From Dyadobacter subterraneus (lineage in GTDB: Bacteria > Bacteroidota > Bacteroidia > Cytophagales > Spirosomataceae), in NCBI RefSeq assembly GCF_015221875.1, contig NZ_JACYGY010000002.1, positions 1,053,573 to 1,117,572 of the forward strand: a stretch of DNA of 64,000 bases, written 5' to 3'. This document shows positions 33,251 to 43,042 of the stretch, piece by piece; the stretch's first letter is position 1, and each line of letters opens with the position of its first letter. Both the position numbers and the translations under genes were made by a program. The notes beneath the pieces are model-generated. The model made no database searches. It saw nothing but the letters and a program-made list of their open reading frames with translations, and was not told where the DNA came from.

Positions 33251-33538
33251 CTATTCGATTACTTTGGGTACCTTTATATAGGTATCATTTTTACTTGGTG
33301 CATTAGCTAAAGCCTCACTTCTTGACAGGCTGTTATTTCCTTTATCTTCACGCCAATTGTTGACTTCATCCATTATATGGGTAAGCGGTTCAACATTTTC
33401 GGTGTCTATTTCGTTTAATTGTTCCATCCAGGTTAAAACATTATCCATACTGGTGAGTAGAGCGGCCTCTTCTTCCGGTTTTACATGAAGTTTTGCAAGA
33501 CCGGCAATTTTTTTCAGAGACTCGTGATCGATTTTCAT
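33251..33538 (-). CDS. gatC: Asp/Glu-tRNA amidotransferase subunit C
   Basis: A 95-residue protein with the GatC pattern: LKKIAGLAKLHVKPEEEAAL, a MDNVLTWMEQLNEIDTENVEPLTH core and LREDKG-like WREDKG, followed by NAPSKNDTYIKVPKVIE. It stabilises the GatAB amidotransferase that converts Glu-tRNA(Gln) and Asp-tRNA(Asn). gatA and gatB are not adjacent, which is usual in Bacteroidota. Confidence 0.92.
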   Translation of the reverse strand: MKIDHESLKKIAGLAKLHVKPEEEAALLTSMDNVLTWMEQLNEIDTENVEPLTHIMDEVNNWREDKGNNSLSRSEALANAPSKNDTYIKVPKVIE

Positions 33539-34149
33539 AATGTTAAGAATTTGTTATGTTCGTAATTCCTGGCGAAACGGGTCACAAAAATACCACATTT
33601 TTGCGAACTCAAACGGCAGATTGTTTTTTTTGCCAAAATGGTGGTACGCAAACGGATTGGCCGAGTTAAAAATAATCCGAATTTGTATAAATGATAATTT
33701 TAGGGAAACAGATTCTTAAAAATATTATAATATTTAGTAAGTAGAGAGCGAATAATATTTGCTTTTGAACGCAAATGAGAAAATAATTTAAAATGCTTTT
33801 GCCAATTTAAAAAAAGATGTTCCTAGGATTTGAGGCGTATAGTACAATTTTATAGAACCTATAAATTTATATATATATCATTCTTAATCAATGAAAAAAA
33901 GGCATGGAAACATCAAATTCATTGAAAGAACAATCTTAAAATTATACAATTGAATGATCATTAATAAAAATATAGAATAAAAAAACCAGACAAAAGCTTG
34001 CTTTTTTTTAAAAGGAAAACTCATACTTTTGTAGGGACTTAAAATCGTAACACCACAATCAAAATTTTATTTTACAAAAACACGGTTTAACCAAAACTTT
34101 TATTTAATTCACAACCAAAATCTCAATTTAACCTTTAAAAGTAAGTCTG
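33539..34149. other. AT-rich intergenic region between gatC and the exbB operon
   Basis: About 610 bases between divergent genes, strongly AT-rich in the centre. It holds a minus-strand TATTTTTG (33585-33592) for gatC and TACTTTTG (34024-34031) for exbB. I see no RNA gene, repeat or believable coding frame; the longest ATG frame on the plus strand is about 20 codons. A long 5' leader or an unrecognised small RNA is possible. Confidence 0.4.
34024..34031 (+). promoter_or_regulatory. -7 box for the exbB-exbD-tonB operon
   Basis: TACTTTTG matches TAnnTTTG exactly. It lies 118 bases upstream of exbB, implying a long leader. A TTG at 33998-34000 lies 23 bases upstream, wider than usual. Confidence 0.5.
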
Positions 34150-34992
34150 ATGGAAAAGAAAGCAACGACTCCGGCACCAGCACCAAAGCCTGCAACAGCA
34201 GCACCAAAAGGCTCAGGTGGTTTGAATCCGGCATTGGTAATCCCCCTACTATTTGTTATTGCCCTTTGTGTTTACATTTTTGTTTTAGGTTCTCCTGATC
34301 ACTTTATCGACGGAGACCACGAAAAAGGACCAAAACCAGGTGATTATTTCGGTATTGTTCATGAAGGAGGACCTATCGTACCTTTGTTAATGACTTGTTT
34401 TCTTATTGTACTTGTGTTTACAATTGAGCGTATCATCACAATTGGAAAAGCAAACGGTACTGGCAGCATCGATTCGTTCGTGCGTAAAGTGAAAAGTCTT
34501 CTTGACAAAAACCAAGTTGACGAAGCAATTAAAGAATGTGACAAACAAAAAGGTTCAGTTGGTAATGTTATCAAAGCTGGTTTGATTAAATACAAACAAC
34601 TTGCTGCTGATGGCGGTCTTGACAAAGAACAAAAACTTGCTGCTTTGCAAAAAGAAGTTGACGAAGCTACTACGCTTGAACTTCCTATGTTACAGAAAAA
34701 CCTTACAATCATTGCAACTTTGGCTGGAGCCTCTACACTTATCGCCCTTCTTGGAACGGTACTTGGTATGATCAAGGCGTTTGCAGCTCTTGGTGCATCT
34801 GGTGGTGCTTCTGATTCAAGTGCTCTTGCAGCGGGTATCTCTGAAGCCCTTATCAACACAGCGATTGGTATCGGTACTTCTGCGATTGCAACTGTTTCTT
34901 ATGCTTATTTGAACAGTCGTGTTGATGACCTTACTTACAGTATTGACGAAATTGGTTTGAGCATTCAGCAAAATTTTGCAGCTCATTATTAA
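34150..34992 (+). CDS. exbB: ExbB/TolQ/MotA proton-channel protein
   Basis: A 280-residue protein: a Pro/Ala/Lys-rich cytoplasmic N-terminus (APAPKPATAAPKG), a first helix near residues 27-47, a second near 78-95, a long cytoplasmic helical loop, and helices near 180-205 (LTIIATLAGASTLIALLGTVLGMIKAF) and 230-255. The GTVLGMI motif and following Ala-rich helix are ExbB signatures. With the two ExbD proteins it converts the proton gradient into work for TonB at the outer membrane. First gene of the operon. Confidence 0.93.
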   Translation: MEKKATTPAPAPKPATAAPKGSGGLNPALVIPLLFVIALCVYIFVLGSPDHFIDGDHEKGPKPGDYFGIVHEGGPIVPLLMTCFLIVLVFTIERIITIGKANGTGSIDSFVRKVKSLLDKNQVDEAIKECDKQKGSVGNVIKAGLIKYKQLAADGGLDKEQKLAALQKEVDEATTLELPMLQKNLTIIATLAGASTLIALLGTVLGMIKAFAALGASGGASDSSALAAGISEALINTAIGIGTSAIATVSYAYLNSRVDDLTYSIDEIGLSIQQNFAAHY

Positions 34993-35056
34993 TAATTATA
35001 TACTATTGATATATAATTATCGTTAATATTAAAAAAACTTATATATTTGTAAAGTT

Positions 35057-35671
35057 ATGGCAATAGTTAAGCCCAAGAAACATCCACCTCATATGGATAT
35101 GACGCCCATGGTGGATTTGGCGTTCTTGCTACTGACATTCTTTATTATGACGGCGACGTTCAAGACTAATGACGCGGAGGTTAACACTCCAAGTTCGGTT
35201 TCAACGATTAAAGTGCCGGATGATAAAATTATGATCATTAGTATTGACAAAGATGGTAAAGTTTTCTTTGGTGTGGATGCTCAATCAACTAGAATATCTA
35301 TGTTGGATAACATCGCTCAGTCAAAAGGAATTACTTTCACAGATTTAGAAAAAAAGAAGTTTTCGCTTCAGTCGAGCTTCGGTGTTCCTCTTAATCAGTT
35401 GAAAGCTTTCTTGAACACACCAGACGCACAAATGGCTCAAATCAAACAACCTGGTATTCCTGTGGATTCAACAGGTACAAGTCAATTGGCTGATTGGGTA
35501 TATGCTGCGAGAAAAGCAGATCCGGGATTGAGAATCGCTTTGAAAGGAGATAACATAGCTAAATTCCCTGTTTTCAAGGATGTGCTGGGAAATCTTCAGT
35601 CTCAGAATATTAACCGATTCAATCTGATTACCGCTAGCGAACAAGCGCCTGCCGGTTTTAGCATGGATTAA
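35057..35671 (+). CDS. exbD: ExbD-family protein, first copy
   Basis: A 204-residue protein with the ExbD/TolR opening HMDMTPMVDLAFLLLTFFIMTATF at residues 12-35; the Asp in MVDL is the proton-carrying residue. The periplasmic part (about 40-204) is longer than in E. coli ExbD and carries an insertion around residues 95-130. Sixty-four bases after exbB. Two different ExbD proteins per operon is the usual Bacteroidota arrangement. Confidence 0.92.
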   Translation: MAIVKPKKHPPHMDMTPMVDLAFLLLTFFIMTATFKTNDAEVNTPSSVSTIKVPDDKIMIISIDKDGKVFFGVDAQSTRISMLDNIAQSKGITFTDLEKKKFSLQSSFGVPLNQLKAFLNTPDAQMAQIKQPGIPVDSTGTSQLADWVYAARKADPGLRIALKGDNIAKFPVFKDVLGNLQSQNINRFNLITASEQAPAGFSMD

Positions 35672-35701
35672 GTATTTCACTGAAATAAAAGAAAGACTAA
35701 T

Positions 35702-36265
35702 ATGTCAGCAATAGTAGAAACCGGTGGTGGTGGTAAAGGCGACGGCAAAGTTCGTGGCAAGAAATTGAACACCAATGTTGATATGACCCCGATGGTTGAT
35801 TTGGGTTTCTTGCTAATTACGTTCTTTATGCTTGCAACAACAATGTCTAAACCTACGTCGATGACATTGAACGTGCCTGACAAGACTGAGAAAGTAGAAA
35901 CAGAACCATTGAAAGCATCAAAAGTTCTTACATTGTTTCTGGGTAAAAACGATGATGTTTATTATCTGGATGGTGTAGCAGCAGATGATCCAAAGGCAGA
36001 GGAATCGCTTAAAACAACTCGTTTTGGTTCTGATTTAAGAAGCGTAATTTTTGAATCTTCAAAACGTATCAATGCGGCTTATCCAAAAGATGAGAAAGGT
36101 TTTGGTGCATTTGTTGTTGTAATTAAACCTCTGGTTGTGTCTACCTATAAAAACATGGTTGATGTGCTTGACGAAATGGCCATTACCAAGTCTAAGAAGT
36201 ATGCACTTGTGGACGAACTTACCGATTCGGAAAAGAAGTTGCTTGGAGACAAAGCAAAACCTTGA
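35702..36265 (+). CDS. exbD: ExbD-family protein, second copy
   Basis: A 187-residue protein with a Gly-rich N-terminus (ETGGGGKGDGKVRGKK), then NVDMTPMVDLGFLLITFFMLATTM, the transmembrane segment with the conserved Asp. The periplasmic domain ends with TYKNMVDVLDEMAI and LTDSEKKLLG. Paired with the upstream ExbD, from which it differs in length and sequence, so the two probably form a heteromeric complex. Confidence 0.92.
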   Translation: MSAIVETGGGGKGDGKVRGKKLNTNVDMTPMVDLGFLLITFFMLATTMSKPTSMTLNVPDKTEKVETEPLKASKVLTLFLGKNDDVYYLDGVAADDPKAEESLKTTRFGSDLRSVIFESSKRINAAYPKDEKGFGAFVVVIKPLVVSTYKNMVDVLDEMAITKSKKYALVDELTDSEKKLLGDKAKP

Positions 36266-36315
36266 TTTAATTCTGGGATAGTAATAAAATATTTTAAACA
36301 TTTAATTTAAACGCC

Positions 36316-37140
36316 ATGGCAGAAGTTAGCCCGAATGCGACACTGGATGATATAGTGTTTGCCAATCGTAATAAGGCGTATGGTGCATTTTCATTGAGAA
36401 AGGGATATCGTGCAGATATTACCAAATCAACTTTGATCGGCGCTGCTCTTTTCGTTTTCGCAATGTTTTCACCTGCACTTATTAATGCACTGAAAGGCGA
36501 TGAAGCGAAAGAAGAAGTAATGGTTAACGTGGATTTAATGAACTTGCCGCCTCCGCCGATAGATCCTACTGAACCGCCACCACCGCCACCGCCGCCAGTT
36601 GAGCAGCCTAAGGTAGCAACGGTGAAGTTCTTGCCTCCTGAGGTAAAAATGGATGAAAAGGTTCCTGAAGAAACACCTCCTCCAACGGTTGAGGATTTGA
36701 AGGAAGCAGTAATTGCTGATAAAACAGTAGAAGGTGATCCAAATGCAAACGAGGTAATCGTTGCTCCGGAACAAGTTGCTGCTCCAAGTAAAGGAACTGT
36801 TGTTGAAGCTGCACCAGCTGAGGAAAAAGTCTTCACTGTGGTAGAACAACAACCAGAATTTCCAGGAGGAACTGCTGAAATGTACAAGTACTTAGGAAAG
36901 AATATTAAATACCCAAGTGCAGCTTCACGTGCTAACGTTTCAGGAAGAGTATTTATGTCATTCGTTGTTAATACTGATGGAAGTATTCAGGACGTTGCAG
37001 TTCTAAAAGGTTTAGGTTTTGGTTGTGATGAAGAAGCTATTCGTGTTGTGAAAGCAATGCCAAAGTGGAAACCAGGTAAACAATCAGGACGTGCAGTACG
37101 GGTTAAGTATAACTTGCCTATCAATTTCCAACTTGAATAA
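36316..37140 (+). CDS. tonB: TonB protein
   Basis: A 274-residue TonB: cytoplasmic start with DDIVFANRNKAYGAFSLRKGYR, one helix near residues 42-58, a proline-rich spanner with repeated PPPPP blocks near 75-95, a Glu/Ala/Pro-rich linker and a C-terminal TonB domain (EFPGGTAEMYKYLGKNIKYPSAASRANVSGRVFMSFVVN...MPKWKPGKQSG...INFQLE). The FPGG...YPS..SR.N..G.V...F signature is typical of Bacteroidota. It transfers energy to TonB-dependent receptors, including SusC-type transporters. Confidence 0.95.
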   Translation: MAEVSPNATLDDIVFANRNKAYGAFSLRKGYRADITKSTLIGAALFVFAMFSPALINALKGDEAKEEVMVNVDLMNLPPPPIDPTEPPPPPPPPVEQPKVATVKFLPPEVKMDEKVPEETPPPTVEDLKEAVIADKTVEGDPNANEVIVAPEQVAAPSKGTVVEAAPAEEKVFTVVEQQPEFPGGTAEMYKYLGKNIKYPSAASRANVSGRVFMSFVVNTDGSIQDVAVLKGLGFGCDEEAIRVVKAMPKWKPGKQSGRAVRVKYNLPINFQLE

Positions 37141-37143
37141 CTC

Positions 37144-37347
37144 ATGAAGGAAAAACCATTGCATGAGAAAGTAGTTATTATTGCTTCTTTGTTAATGGCT
37201 CTGATATATATAGGAGGAGGGATCTACTTGATCTCCTCCTCCTTATCTTTTAGCTTGCTTCCTGTTGGAAGTATGCCGCGCTACGCTTTTGCTGGCATAC
37301 TTATTTTGTACGGTTTTTACCGAGGTTACAGGGTTTTGAGAAAATGA
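37144..37347 (+). CDS. Small inner-membrane protein of the TonB operon
   Basis: A 67-residue protein with two membrane helices (VVIIASLLMALIYIGGGIYLI and RYAFAGILILYGFYRGYRVL). It starts 3 bases after tonB and its stop overlaps the start of the PstS-like gene (ATGA), so it is firmly in the operon. The same small protein seems to occur at this place in related operons. Function unknown. Confidence 0.8.
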   Translation: MKEKPLHEKVVIIASLLMALIYIGGGIYLISSSLSFSLLPVGSMPRYAFAGILILYGFYRGYRVLRK

Positions 37348-38324
37348 GTTATTTAACAAGAGGCATGAAATATTTGTTTGGTGCAGGCATAAGTATCTCC
37401 CTGTTTATAGTAATCCTGGTTTCAGGATGTGCAAAAGAATCTTCAAAGGAAAGAGATAATCCTGTTCAGGGGACAATAACAATAGCAGCAGATGAATCTT
37501 TTAAACCTCTGGTACACGCATTAACACAAGCATATCAGGGGATTTATCCAAGAGCTCATTTTAATATAGTTTATAAGCCGGAACAGCAGGCAATTCTGGA
37601 ATTATTGAAGGATAGTGTCAGAATGGTTTTTACGTCCAGGCAGCTAAGTGAGAATGAGATTGCCATGGTAAAACAGCAGGAAGGTATTCAGAAAGCGCAT
37701 CACATCGCACTGGATGGTCTGGCACTAGTTGTGAATGGAATTAATAAGGATAGTTTGATTACAATGGATGAAGTGAAGTCCATTGTCGAGGGTAAGATTA
37801 CTGATTGGTCCCAGTTAAAAGGCAGCAGTCAGACAGGTCCTATTACATTGGTTTTTGATAATGCAAATTCGAGCAATCTGAATTTTGTCATGAGCAAATT
37901 TAACCTCAAAAGTATCCAGAAACTCAGAATAACTTCGGCTGGCTCCAATGCAAATGTGATCAATGAAATTAAAAAGAATCCTTTAAGCCTTGGTTTTATT
38001 GGCGTAAACTGGATCAGTGACGGGCATGATGCTTTGGCGATAGAACTATCAAAGGGAATCAGAGTTTTGGGTGTTTCCAAAAGTGCTAATCCTGTCTCTG
38101 TCAAAGAATATTATCAGCCTTTCCAAAACGGATTGGAATTAAAAAATTATCCACTTTCACGTGATGTATATATTATCATCAGAGAAGGTTATGCAGGACT
38201 TGGCAATGGAATGGTTAATTACATAGCCAGAGATGTTGGAGGACTTATTATCCAAAAGATGGGTTTAATACCAACAATTGTGTATCCGAGAGAGCTGGAA
38301 ATAAGGACGGGACAAAATCTTTAG
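37344..38324 (+). CDS. PstS-like substrate-binding lipoprotein
   Basis: A 326-residue lipoprotein (signal ending VILVSGCAKE). The mature part has the PBP-like fold of phosphate-binding PstS: GTITIAADESFKPLVHALTQAYQ, YPRAHFNIVY, GLALVVNGINKDSLITMDEVKSIVEGKITDWSQL, and NPLSLGFIGVNWISD. No phosphate permease genes follow, and this version always travels with ExbBD-TonB and a TPR protein in Cytophagales, so it may serve the energising complex rather than phosphate import (inference). Confidence 0.88.
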   Translation: MSYLTRGMKYLFGAGISISLFIVILVSGCAKESSKERDNPVQGTITIAADESFKPLVHALTQAYQGIYPRAHFNIVYKPEQQAILELLKDSVRMVFTSRQLSENEIAMVKQQEGIQKAHHIALDGLALVVNGINKDSLITMDEVKSIVEGKITDWSQLKGSSQTGPITLVFDNANSSNLNFVMSKFNLKSIQKLRITSAGSNANVINEIKKNPLSLGFIGVNWISDGHDALAIELSKGIRVLGVSKSANPVSVKEYYQPFQNGLELKNYPLSRDVYIIIREGYAGLGNGMVNYIARDVGGLIIQKMGLIPTIVYPRELEIRTGQNL

Positions 38325-38342
38325 TCTTCTTATACAATTTAT

Positions 38343-38350
38343 TACATTTG
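38343..38350 (+). promoter_or_regulatory. -7 box for the TPR gene
   Basis: TACATTTG matches TAnnTTTG exactly, 53 bases before the ATG at 38404. It could give the TPR gene transcription independent of the upstream operon. Confidence 0.45.
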
Positions 38351-38403
38351 GAACTTGTTTATTGAAAAACCAAATTTTTTGTCATTATATTAACCGGGTA
38401 AAA

Positions 38404-40167
38404 ATGAACAGAAACATGAGAATGAAGTTAGTAGCACTGGTATTTTGCATTTTTTCAGTAGTAAATGTGCAGGCACAAACGGTGCAGGACGGTTTGGCCT
38501 TAATACATGCTGAACGTAATAAAGAAGCGGGAGAATTGTTTACAAAATTGGCCACAGGTACTCCTTCGGCTGACAATCAATATTACCTTGGTTATTATTT
38601 TGTAATCAATAAGCAATTGGATGAAGCTCAAAAGGCTTTTGAAAAGGGTATATCTCTGGATGAGAAATCAGTACTTAACCAGATTGGTCTTGGTACTGTT
38701 GCACTTGGAAAAGGAGATCGTGCGAAAGCGAAGGAATTGTTTACTGCTGCTGAGAAGAAAAAAGGTAAAGATGCTGAGGTTCTTTTCCGTATAGCGGAAG
38801 CTTATACTTTGTTTGAAAAACAAAGTGATCCTGCGGAAGCTATAAGATTAGCTGACGAAGCTATCAAAAGAGATAAAAATCTGGCTGATGCTTACATTAT
38901 AAAAGGTGATGCCTTAATGTTGCGCAACGAAGGTGGTGCTGCGGTGACTGCTTATGAATATGCTTTAACTGCAAAAGCAAATTATGCAGTTGCTCACAAC
39001 AGAATTGGTTCAGTGTATTTGAGAGGTAAAAATTACAATCTTGCTCTTGAAAACTACAAAAAAGCACTTGAAGCTGATCCAAATTTTGCACCTGCTTATC
39101 AGGATCTTGCTGAGCTTTATTTCTTTGCACGTAAATACAAACAAGCAGCTGAAAACTACGATCTATATATGCAAAAAAGTCTTGCATCGGATCCTGAAAC
39201 AAAGCTTCGCGCTGCACAGTTTGCCTTTACAGCCGATGACTATACAAAGTCATTACAGATTTTGGATGAAATGAAAGGAAAAATTAACAACCCGATTACT
39301 TTGCGTATGTATGGTTGGTCTTATGCCAAGACAAATAATCCTGATATGGCCATTCAAAATTTGAATGAATTCATTAAAGTAGCTCCGGATAAAGTTATTG
39401 GAGATGACTATAAATATCTTGGACGTGCTTACAATGCAAAAGTGACTGACGGAAAAGGTTACGATTCTACAGGTGTACTTTACATTTTGAAAGGTGCTGA
39501 CATGGATACGAGCAAAACAGATGCTGCAACTACTTACAAAGAAGTTGGTGCGCTGTACTATGCTGCTAAGGACTTCCCTAATTCAGCAAAAACTTATTAC
39601 AAAGGTATTGCTTTGGATACAGCGAAGGCAACTGCAAATGACTATTACTACCTGGGTCTTTCTAAGTTTCAATCAGCTGGTGCTTTGGGATCATTGAATA
39701 ATGCTGCTGGCGATAGCGCACAAATTGCTGCTAACAAAAGAAATATGTATTTATCTGCTGATTCTACATTTGCAATTGTTACTCAGAAACTTCCTGATTG
39801 GCCATATGGCTACTATTGGAGAGCAAGTGCGCTTTACAATGCCTATGACAAACAAGAAAATATTGATAAAGGAATTTCAGCTCCTTATTATCTTAAACTT
39901 GCTGAATTGGCAGAAAAGGATCCAGATCCTTCGAAATACAAATCTTATCTAAAGTTGGCTTATAATTACCTTGCTTTTTATAGCCAAACTACATTGAAAG
40001 ATGAAGCGAAGTCAAAAGAATACTGGACTAAATTGCTTGCGATTGATCCTAATAGTGCAGCGGCAAAAGAAGCCTTAGGAATGGCTCCGGCGCCAGCTGC
40101 TGCGGGTACCGCAACAGCTACACCGGCTAAGGCTGCTCCGGCTAAAAAGCCAGCTCCTAAAAAATAA
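38404..40167 (+). CDS. Periplasmic TPR-repeat protein of the TonB cluster
   Basis: About 587 residues: signal peptide (LVALVFCIFSVVNVQAQ), then at least ten tetratricopeptide repeats, e.g. DNQYYLGYYFVINKQLDEAQKAFEKGI, AVAHNRIGSVYLRGKNYNLALENYKKAL and NFAPAYQDLAELYFFARKYKQAAENYDLY. The C-terminal 40 residues are Ala/Pro/Lys-rich (TATATPAKAAPAKKPAPKK), a possible flexible or envelope-binding tail. A start at TTG 38362 is possible but the ATG at 38404 fits the signal peptide better. It likely scaffolds envelope proteins; partner unknown. Confidence 0.88.
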   Translation: MNRNMRMKLVALVFCIFSVVNVQAQTVQDGLALIHAERNKEAGELFTKLATGTPSADNQYYLGYYFVINKQLDEAQKAFEKGISLDEKSVLNQIGLGTVALGKGDRAKAKELFTAAEKKKGKDAEVLFRIAEAYTLFEKQSDPAEAIRLADEAIKRDKNLADAYIIKGDALMLRNEGGAAVTAYEYALTAKANYAVAHNRIGSVYLRGKNYNLALENYKKALEADPNFAPAYQDLAELYFFARKYKQAAENYDLYMQKSLASDPETKLRAAQFAFTADDYTKSLQILDEMKGKINNPITLRMYGWSYAKTNNPDMAIQNLNEFIKVAPDKVIGDDYKYLGRAYNAKVTDGKGYDSTGVLYILKGADMDTSKTDAATTYKEVGALYYAAKDFPNSAKTYYKGIALDTAKATANDYYYLGLSKFQSAGALGSLNNAAGDSAQIAANKRNMYLSADSTFAIVTQKLPDWPYGYYWRASALYNAYDKQENIDKGISAPYYLKLAELAEKDPDPSKYKSYLKLAYNYLAFYSQTTLKDEAKSKEYWTKLLAIDPNSAAAKEALGMAPAPAAAGTATATPAKAAPAKKPAPKK

Positions 40168-40181
40168 TAAGAGCTTAGTGA

Positions 40182-40231
40182 AATTAAAACGAAAAGACCC
40201 GCCGATTTCGGCGGGTCTTTTCGTTTTAATT
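40182..40231. terminator. Strong bidirectional terminator
   Basis: Perfect 22-bp stem (40182-40203 with 40210-40231) with loop GATTTC, GC-rich inside and A/T-rich outside. It lies between convergent genes. Confidence 0.92.
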
Positions 40232-40250
40232 CATATTCTATTACAATGGA

Positions 40251-40457
40251 TCAGCCCAGTGTAGATGGAAGCGGGAAGCAATTGTTAAGTGTAGCCAAAT
40301 GTACCGAGCTGTAATTCTCGTAGCACCAGTTTCTTAAACGCTTTACTTCGGCAGGCATTAACATGCGGATTGCTTTTCTTAATTCTTTTTCGAACAATCT
40401 GCGGTCGAAACTAACCTTTTGCAGAATAATTTTAATGTATTCAAGCATAGAGGCCAT
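40251..40457 (-). CDS. Small conserved protein of unknown function
   Basis: A 68-residue protein, MASMLEYIKIILQKVSFDRRLFEKELRKAI, with an amphipathic helical N-terminal half and the motif LMPAEVKRLRNWCYENYS. I recognise it as a short protein widespread in Bacteroidota with no known role. The coding potential is supported by the terminator placed just beyond its stop codon. Confidence 0.75.
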   Translation of the reverse strand: MASMLEYIKIILQKVSFDRRLFEKELRKAIRMLMPAEVKRLRNWCYENYSSVHLATLNNCFPLPSTLG

Positions 40458-40562
40458 AGTATTATGTAGTTTTGCGGTTTAGGTAAGACACAACGTTAAA
40501 AGAACTTTTTACAGATAATCAGTCCATATTAGTATCACCGATAAGTGTAACGAATATTTCCC

Positions 40563-41957
40563 ATGAAATTATATGTAATTTTAAGCATAATTTTGTGTTT
40601 TTCTTGTACTATTCATGCGCAAATTATAAATAATGATCCAATAATTGAGTTTGGGCCGAAAAATCTCAAAATGGATGAGCCATTTACCATTTCGGTTGTT
40701 GTTCCGGGAGAAGAAAACCGTCCATCAGTGAGTTTTCCCGAAATTAATGGGCTCGAAAAAAGAAGTAAATCGGCAACCAGCTCAATTAACACAGTGGGCG
40801 GCGAAAAAGTTGTAGTACAAACAATCAGCCAGCAATACTTTGCTTTAAAAGAGGGAACATACGTAATTCCATCTTTTTTTGTCACCGTTAATGGTTTGAA
40901 AATTAAATCAGAAGGCGTAACCGTTGAGTATAATGCAAGAGTATTAATTAATCCTGAGGTTATAAGTGAAGAAGATCTGGCATTATTACCTGAGGTAGGA
41001 AATAACGACGAGGATGTATTTCTTTCTGTTGGAGCGAATAAAAAAAGCGTCTTTATGCGGGAAGGCTTTGCGCTTGGAATTTCTTTATATGTGGCTGAAA
41101 ATGCACCGATACAAATGGATTTTTATCAGGTGAATATCCAATTGCAATTAATTTTAAAAAAAATACGACCAGTTGGTTGTTGGGAAGAAAATGTAGGAAT
41201 TGAGGAGATTATTAAGCGTCGTATTGAAATTGGCGGGAGGAAATATACAGAATTCAATTTATACCAGGCGCAGTTTTTCCCGATGACATTACAGGATATT
41301 ATTTTTCCTTCGGTAACTTTGGAGATGCTTGTTGGAAATGGAAAGGCTGGCGAGGGAAAACTTCTCAAAAGTTTCCGATCAAAAGTTGTTAAGGTAAGTG
41401 TAAAGCCACTTCCGCCACATCCTTTAAAAGATCAGGTGGCCGTTGGACAATACAAACTGGTAGAACGTCTTTCAAGTGCGCTGGTTTATCCGGGAGAGAG
41501 TATCCGGTATTTATTCAGGATTGAAGGTAAAGGAAACATAGCAGCCATACCGACACCTGAAATTATTGCGAATTCTTCTTTTGATTTTTATCCGCCGGAT
41601 ATTAGTCAGCTGATAAAAAGAAGCAATCAGAATGTAAGCGGAGAAAAGAGCTTTGATTATTTTGTAGTACCGCGCCAGGATGGGACTTTTCCATTGGGAA
41701 GATATTTTCAATGGGTGTATTTTGATCCAAAGGCTGCAAAATATGATACGCTGATTTCTCAAAAAACACTTCAGGTAAAAGGAGAGGATTATAAATTGGG
41801 CAATATATCATTACACGGATCCAGCGGATTGTATGATAACCTTGAAAGGTTAGACAGCAGCGCAGAATATTTTGATTTTAAACAAATACTAAAAGAGTTA
41901 ACAAATGCCATCGTAATTCTGTTATTGCTTACGATGGTTTGGGTGTTAAGAAAATAG
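40563..41957 (+). CDS. batD: BatD-family protein (oxygen-tolerance type)
   Basis: A 464-residue protein: signal peptide [19 protein letters not shown], large beta-rich periplasmic part ([69 protein letters not shown]) and one C-terminal membrane helix ([15 protein letters not shown]). This is the BatD layout. BatD normally sits in a batABCDE cluster with MoxR and von Willebrand-type proteins. Here none adjoins, so it may be an orphan paralogue. Its 3' end lies just upstream of aroC. Confidence 0.82.
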   Translation: MKLYVILSIILCFSCTIHAQIINNDPIIEFGPKNLKMDEPFTISVVVPGEENRPSVSFPEINGLEKRSKSATSSINTVGGEKVVVQTISQQYFALKEGTYVIPSFFVTVNGLKIKSEGVTVEYNARVLINPEVISEEDLALLPEVGNNDEDVFLSVGANKKSVFMREGFALGISLYVAENAPIQMDFYQVNIQLQLILKKIRPVGCWEENVGIEEIIKRRIEIGGRKYTEFNLYQAQFFPMTLQDIIFPSVTLEMLVGNGKAGEGKLLKSFRSKVVKVSVKPLPPHPLKDQVAVGQYKLVERLSSALVYPGESIRYLFRIEGKGNIAAIPTPEIIANSSFDFYPPDISQLIKRSNQNVSGEKSFDYFVVPRQDGTFPLGRYFQWVYFDPKAAKYDTLISQKTLQVKGEDYKLGNISLHGSSGLYDNLERLDSSAEYFDFKQILKELTNAIVILLLLTMVWVLRK

Positions 41958-41962
41958 ATTTC

Positions 41963-43042
41963 ATGGGTAGTACATACGGAAAAATATTCAAGATTTCCAC
42001 GTTTGGGGAATCGCATGGTGTAGGAATTGGTGTGATTGTGGAAGGCTGTCCGGCCGGCGTTGATTTTGATACAGATTTTATTCAAAGCGAACTGACACGC
42101 AGAAAACCGGGACAATCGCGTATCACCACACAAAGAAAAGAAGCGGATGAATTTGAGGTTTTATCTGGTGTATTTGAAGGAAAAACCACAGGCACTCCGA
42201 TTGCCTTAATTATCAGAAACGAAGATCAGCGTAGTAAAGATTATTCACATATAGCGGCCCAATTTCGCCCATCTCATGCAGATTATACTTACCAGGTAAA
42301 ATATGGTGTGAGAGACTATCGCGGAGGCGGAAGAAGTTCAGCACGAGAAACTGCTGCTAGAGTAGCTGCTGGTGCTTTGGCAAAATTACTACTTGCAAAT
42401 TTTGGAGTTAATATTCAGGCCTATGTTTCTCAGGTGGGGGCTATGAAACTCGATAAGTTCTATACTGAATTGGATTTGACCCAAACGGAAAACAATGCAG
42501 TTCGCTGTCCTGATCCTGAAATGGCAGAAAAGATGTTTAACTACATTGATGATGTCCGTAAAAAAGGAGATTCTATCGGAGGGGTTGTGAATTGTGTTGT
42601 AAAAGGAGTGCCGGCAGGTTGGGGAGAACCCGTTTTTGACAAATTACACGCAGAACTTGGAAAGGCGATGCTTAGTATCAATGCTGTAAAAGGCTTTGAA
42701 TACGGAAGTGGTTTTGACGGTGTCGCGATGCTGGGTTCAGAACATAATGATGCTTTTTTTGTTGACGACAAAGGAGAAGTCCATACCAGATCAAATCATT
42801 CCGGAGGAATTCAGGGTGGTATTTCTAACGGGGAAGACATTTATTTTAAAGTGGCTTTTAAGCCGGTAGCAACCATTATGCAAGACCAGGAAAGTGTGGA
42901 TTCACATGGAGATCCGGCGGTTGTGCAAGGAAAGGGACGTCATGATCCTTGTGTGGTACCACGTGCCGTACCTATTGTTGAAGCAATGGCAGCTTTAGTT
43001 TTAGCAGATTTTTATTTGCGCAATAAGGCCAGCAAGCTTTAA
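41963..43042 (+). CDS. aroC: Chorismate synthase
   Basis: About 359 residues: [30 protein letters not shown] at the start, [19 protein letters not shown] loop, [37 protein letters not shown] (FMN site), [24 protein letters not shown] and [18 protein letters not shown]. All conserved regions are intact. It makes chorismate from EPSP with reduced FMN. The ATG at 41963 matches the family start; the frame extends eight codons further into batD. Confidence 0.96.
   Translation: MGSTYGKIFKISTFGESHGVGIGVIVEGCPAGVDFDTDFIQSELTRRKPGQSRITTQRKEADEFEVLSGVFEGKTTGTPIALIIRNEDQRSKDYSHIAAQFRPSHADYTYQVKYGVRDYRGGGRSSARETAARVAAGALAKLLLANFGVNIQAYVSQVGAMKLDKFYTELDLTQTENNAVRCPDPEMAEKMFNYIDDVRKKGDSIGGVVNCVVKGVPAGWGEPVFDKLHAELGKAMLSINAVKGFEYGSGFDGVAMLGSEHNDAFFVDDKGEVHTRSNHSGGIQGGISNGEDIYFKVAFKPVATIMQDQESVDSHGDPAVVQGKGRHDPCVVPRAVPIVEAMAALVLADFYLRNKASKL

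Noticed and set aside
33891..33953. 20-codon frame MKKRHGNIKFIE... in the gap before exbB
   Set aside because: No promoter, no recognisable features and strongly AT-biased codons.
35042..35049. TATATTTG just before the first exbD
   Set aside because: Perfect -7 match, but it lies 7 bases from the start codon within an operon and in an AT-rich gap with no -33; probably chance.
36294..36887. Minus-strand Ser/Gly/Thr-rich frame opposite tonB
   Set aside because: Shadow of the proline-rich TonB codons; tonB has full domain support.
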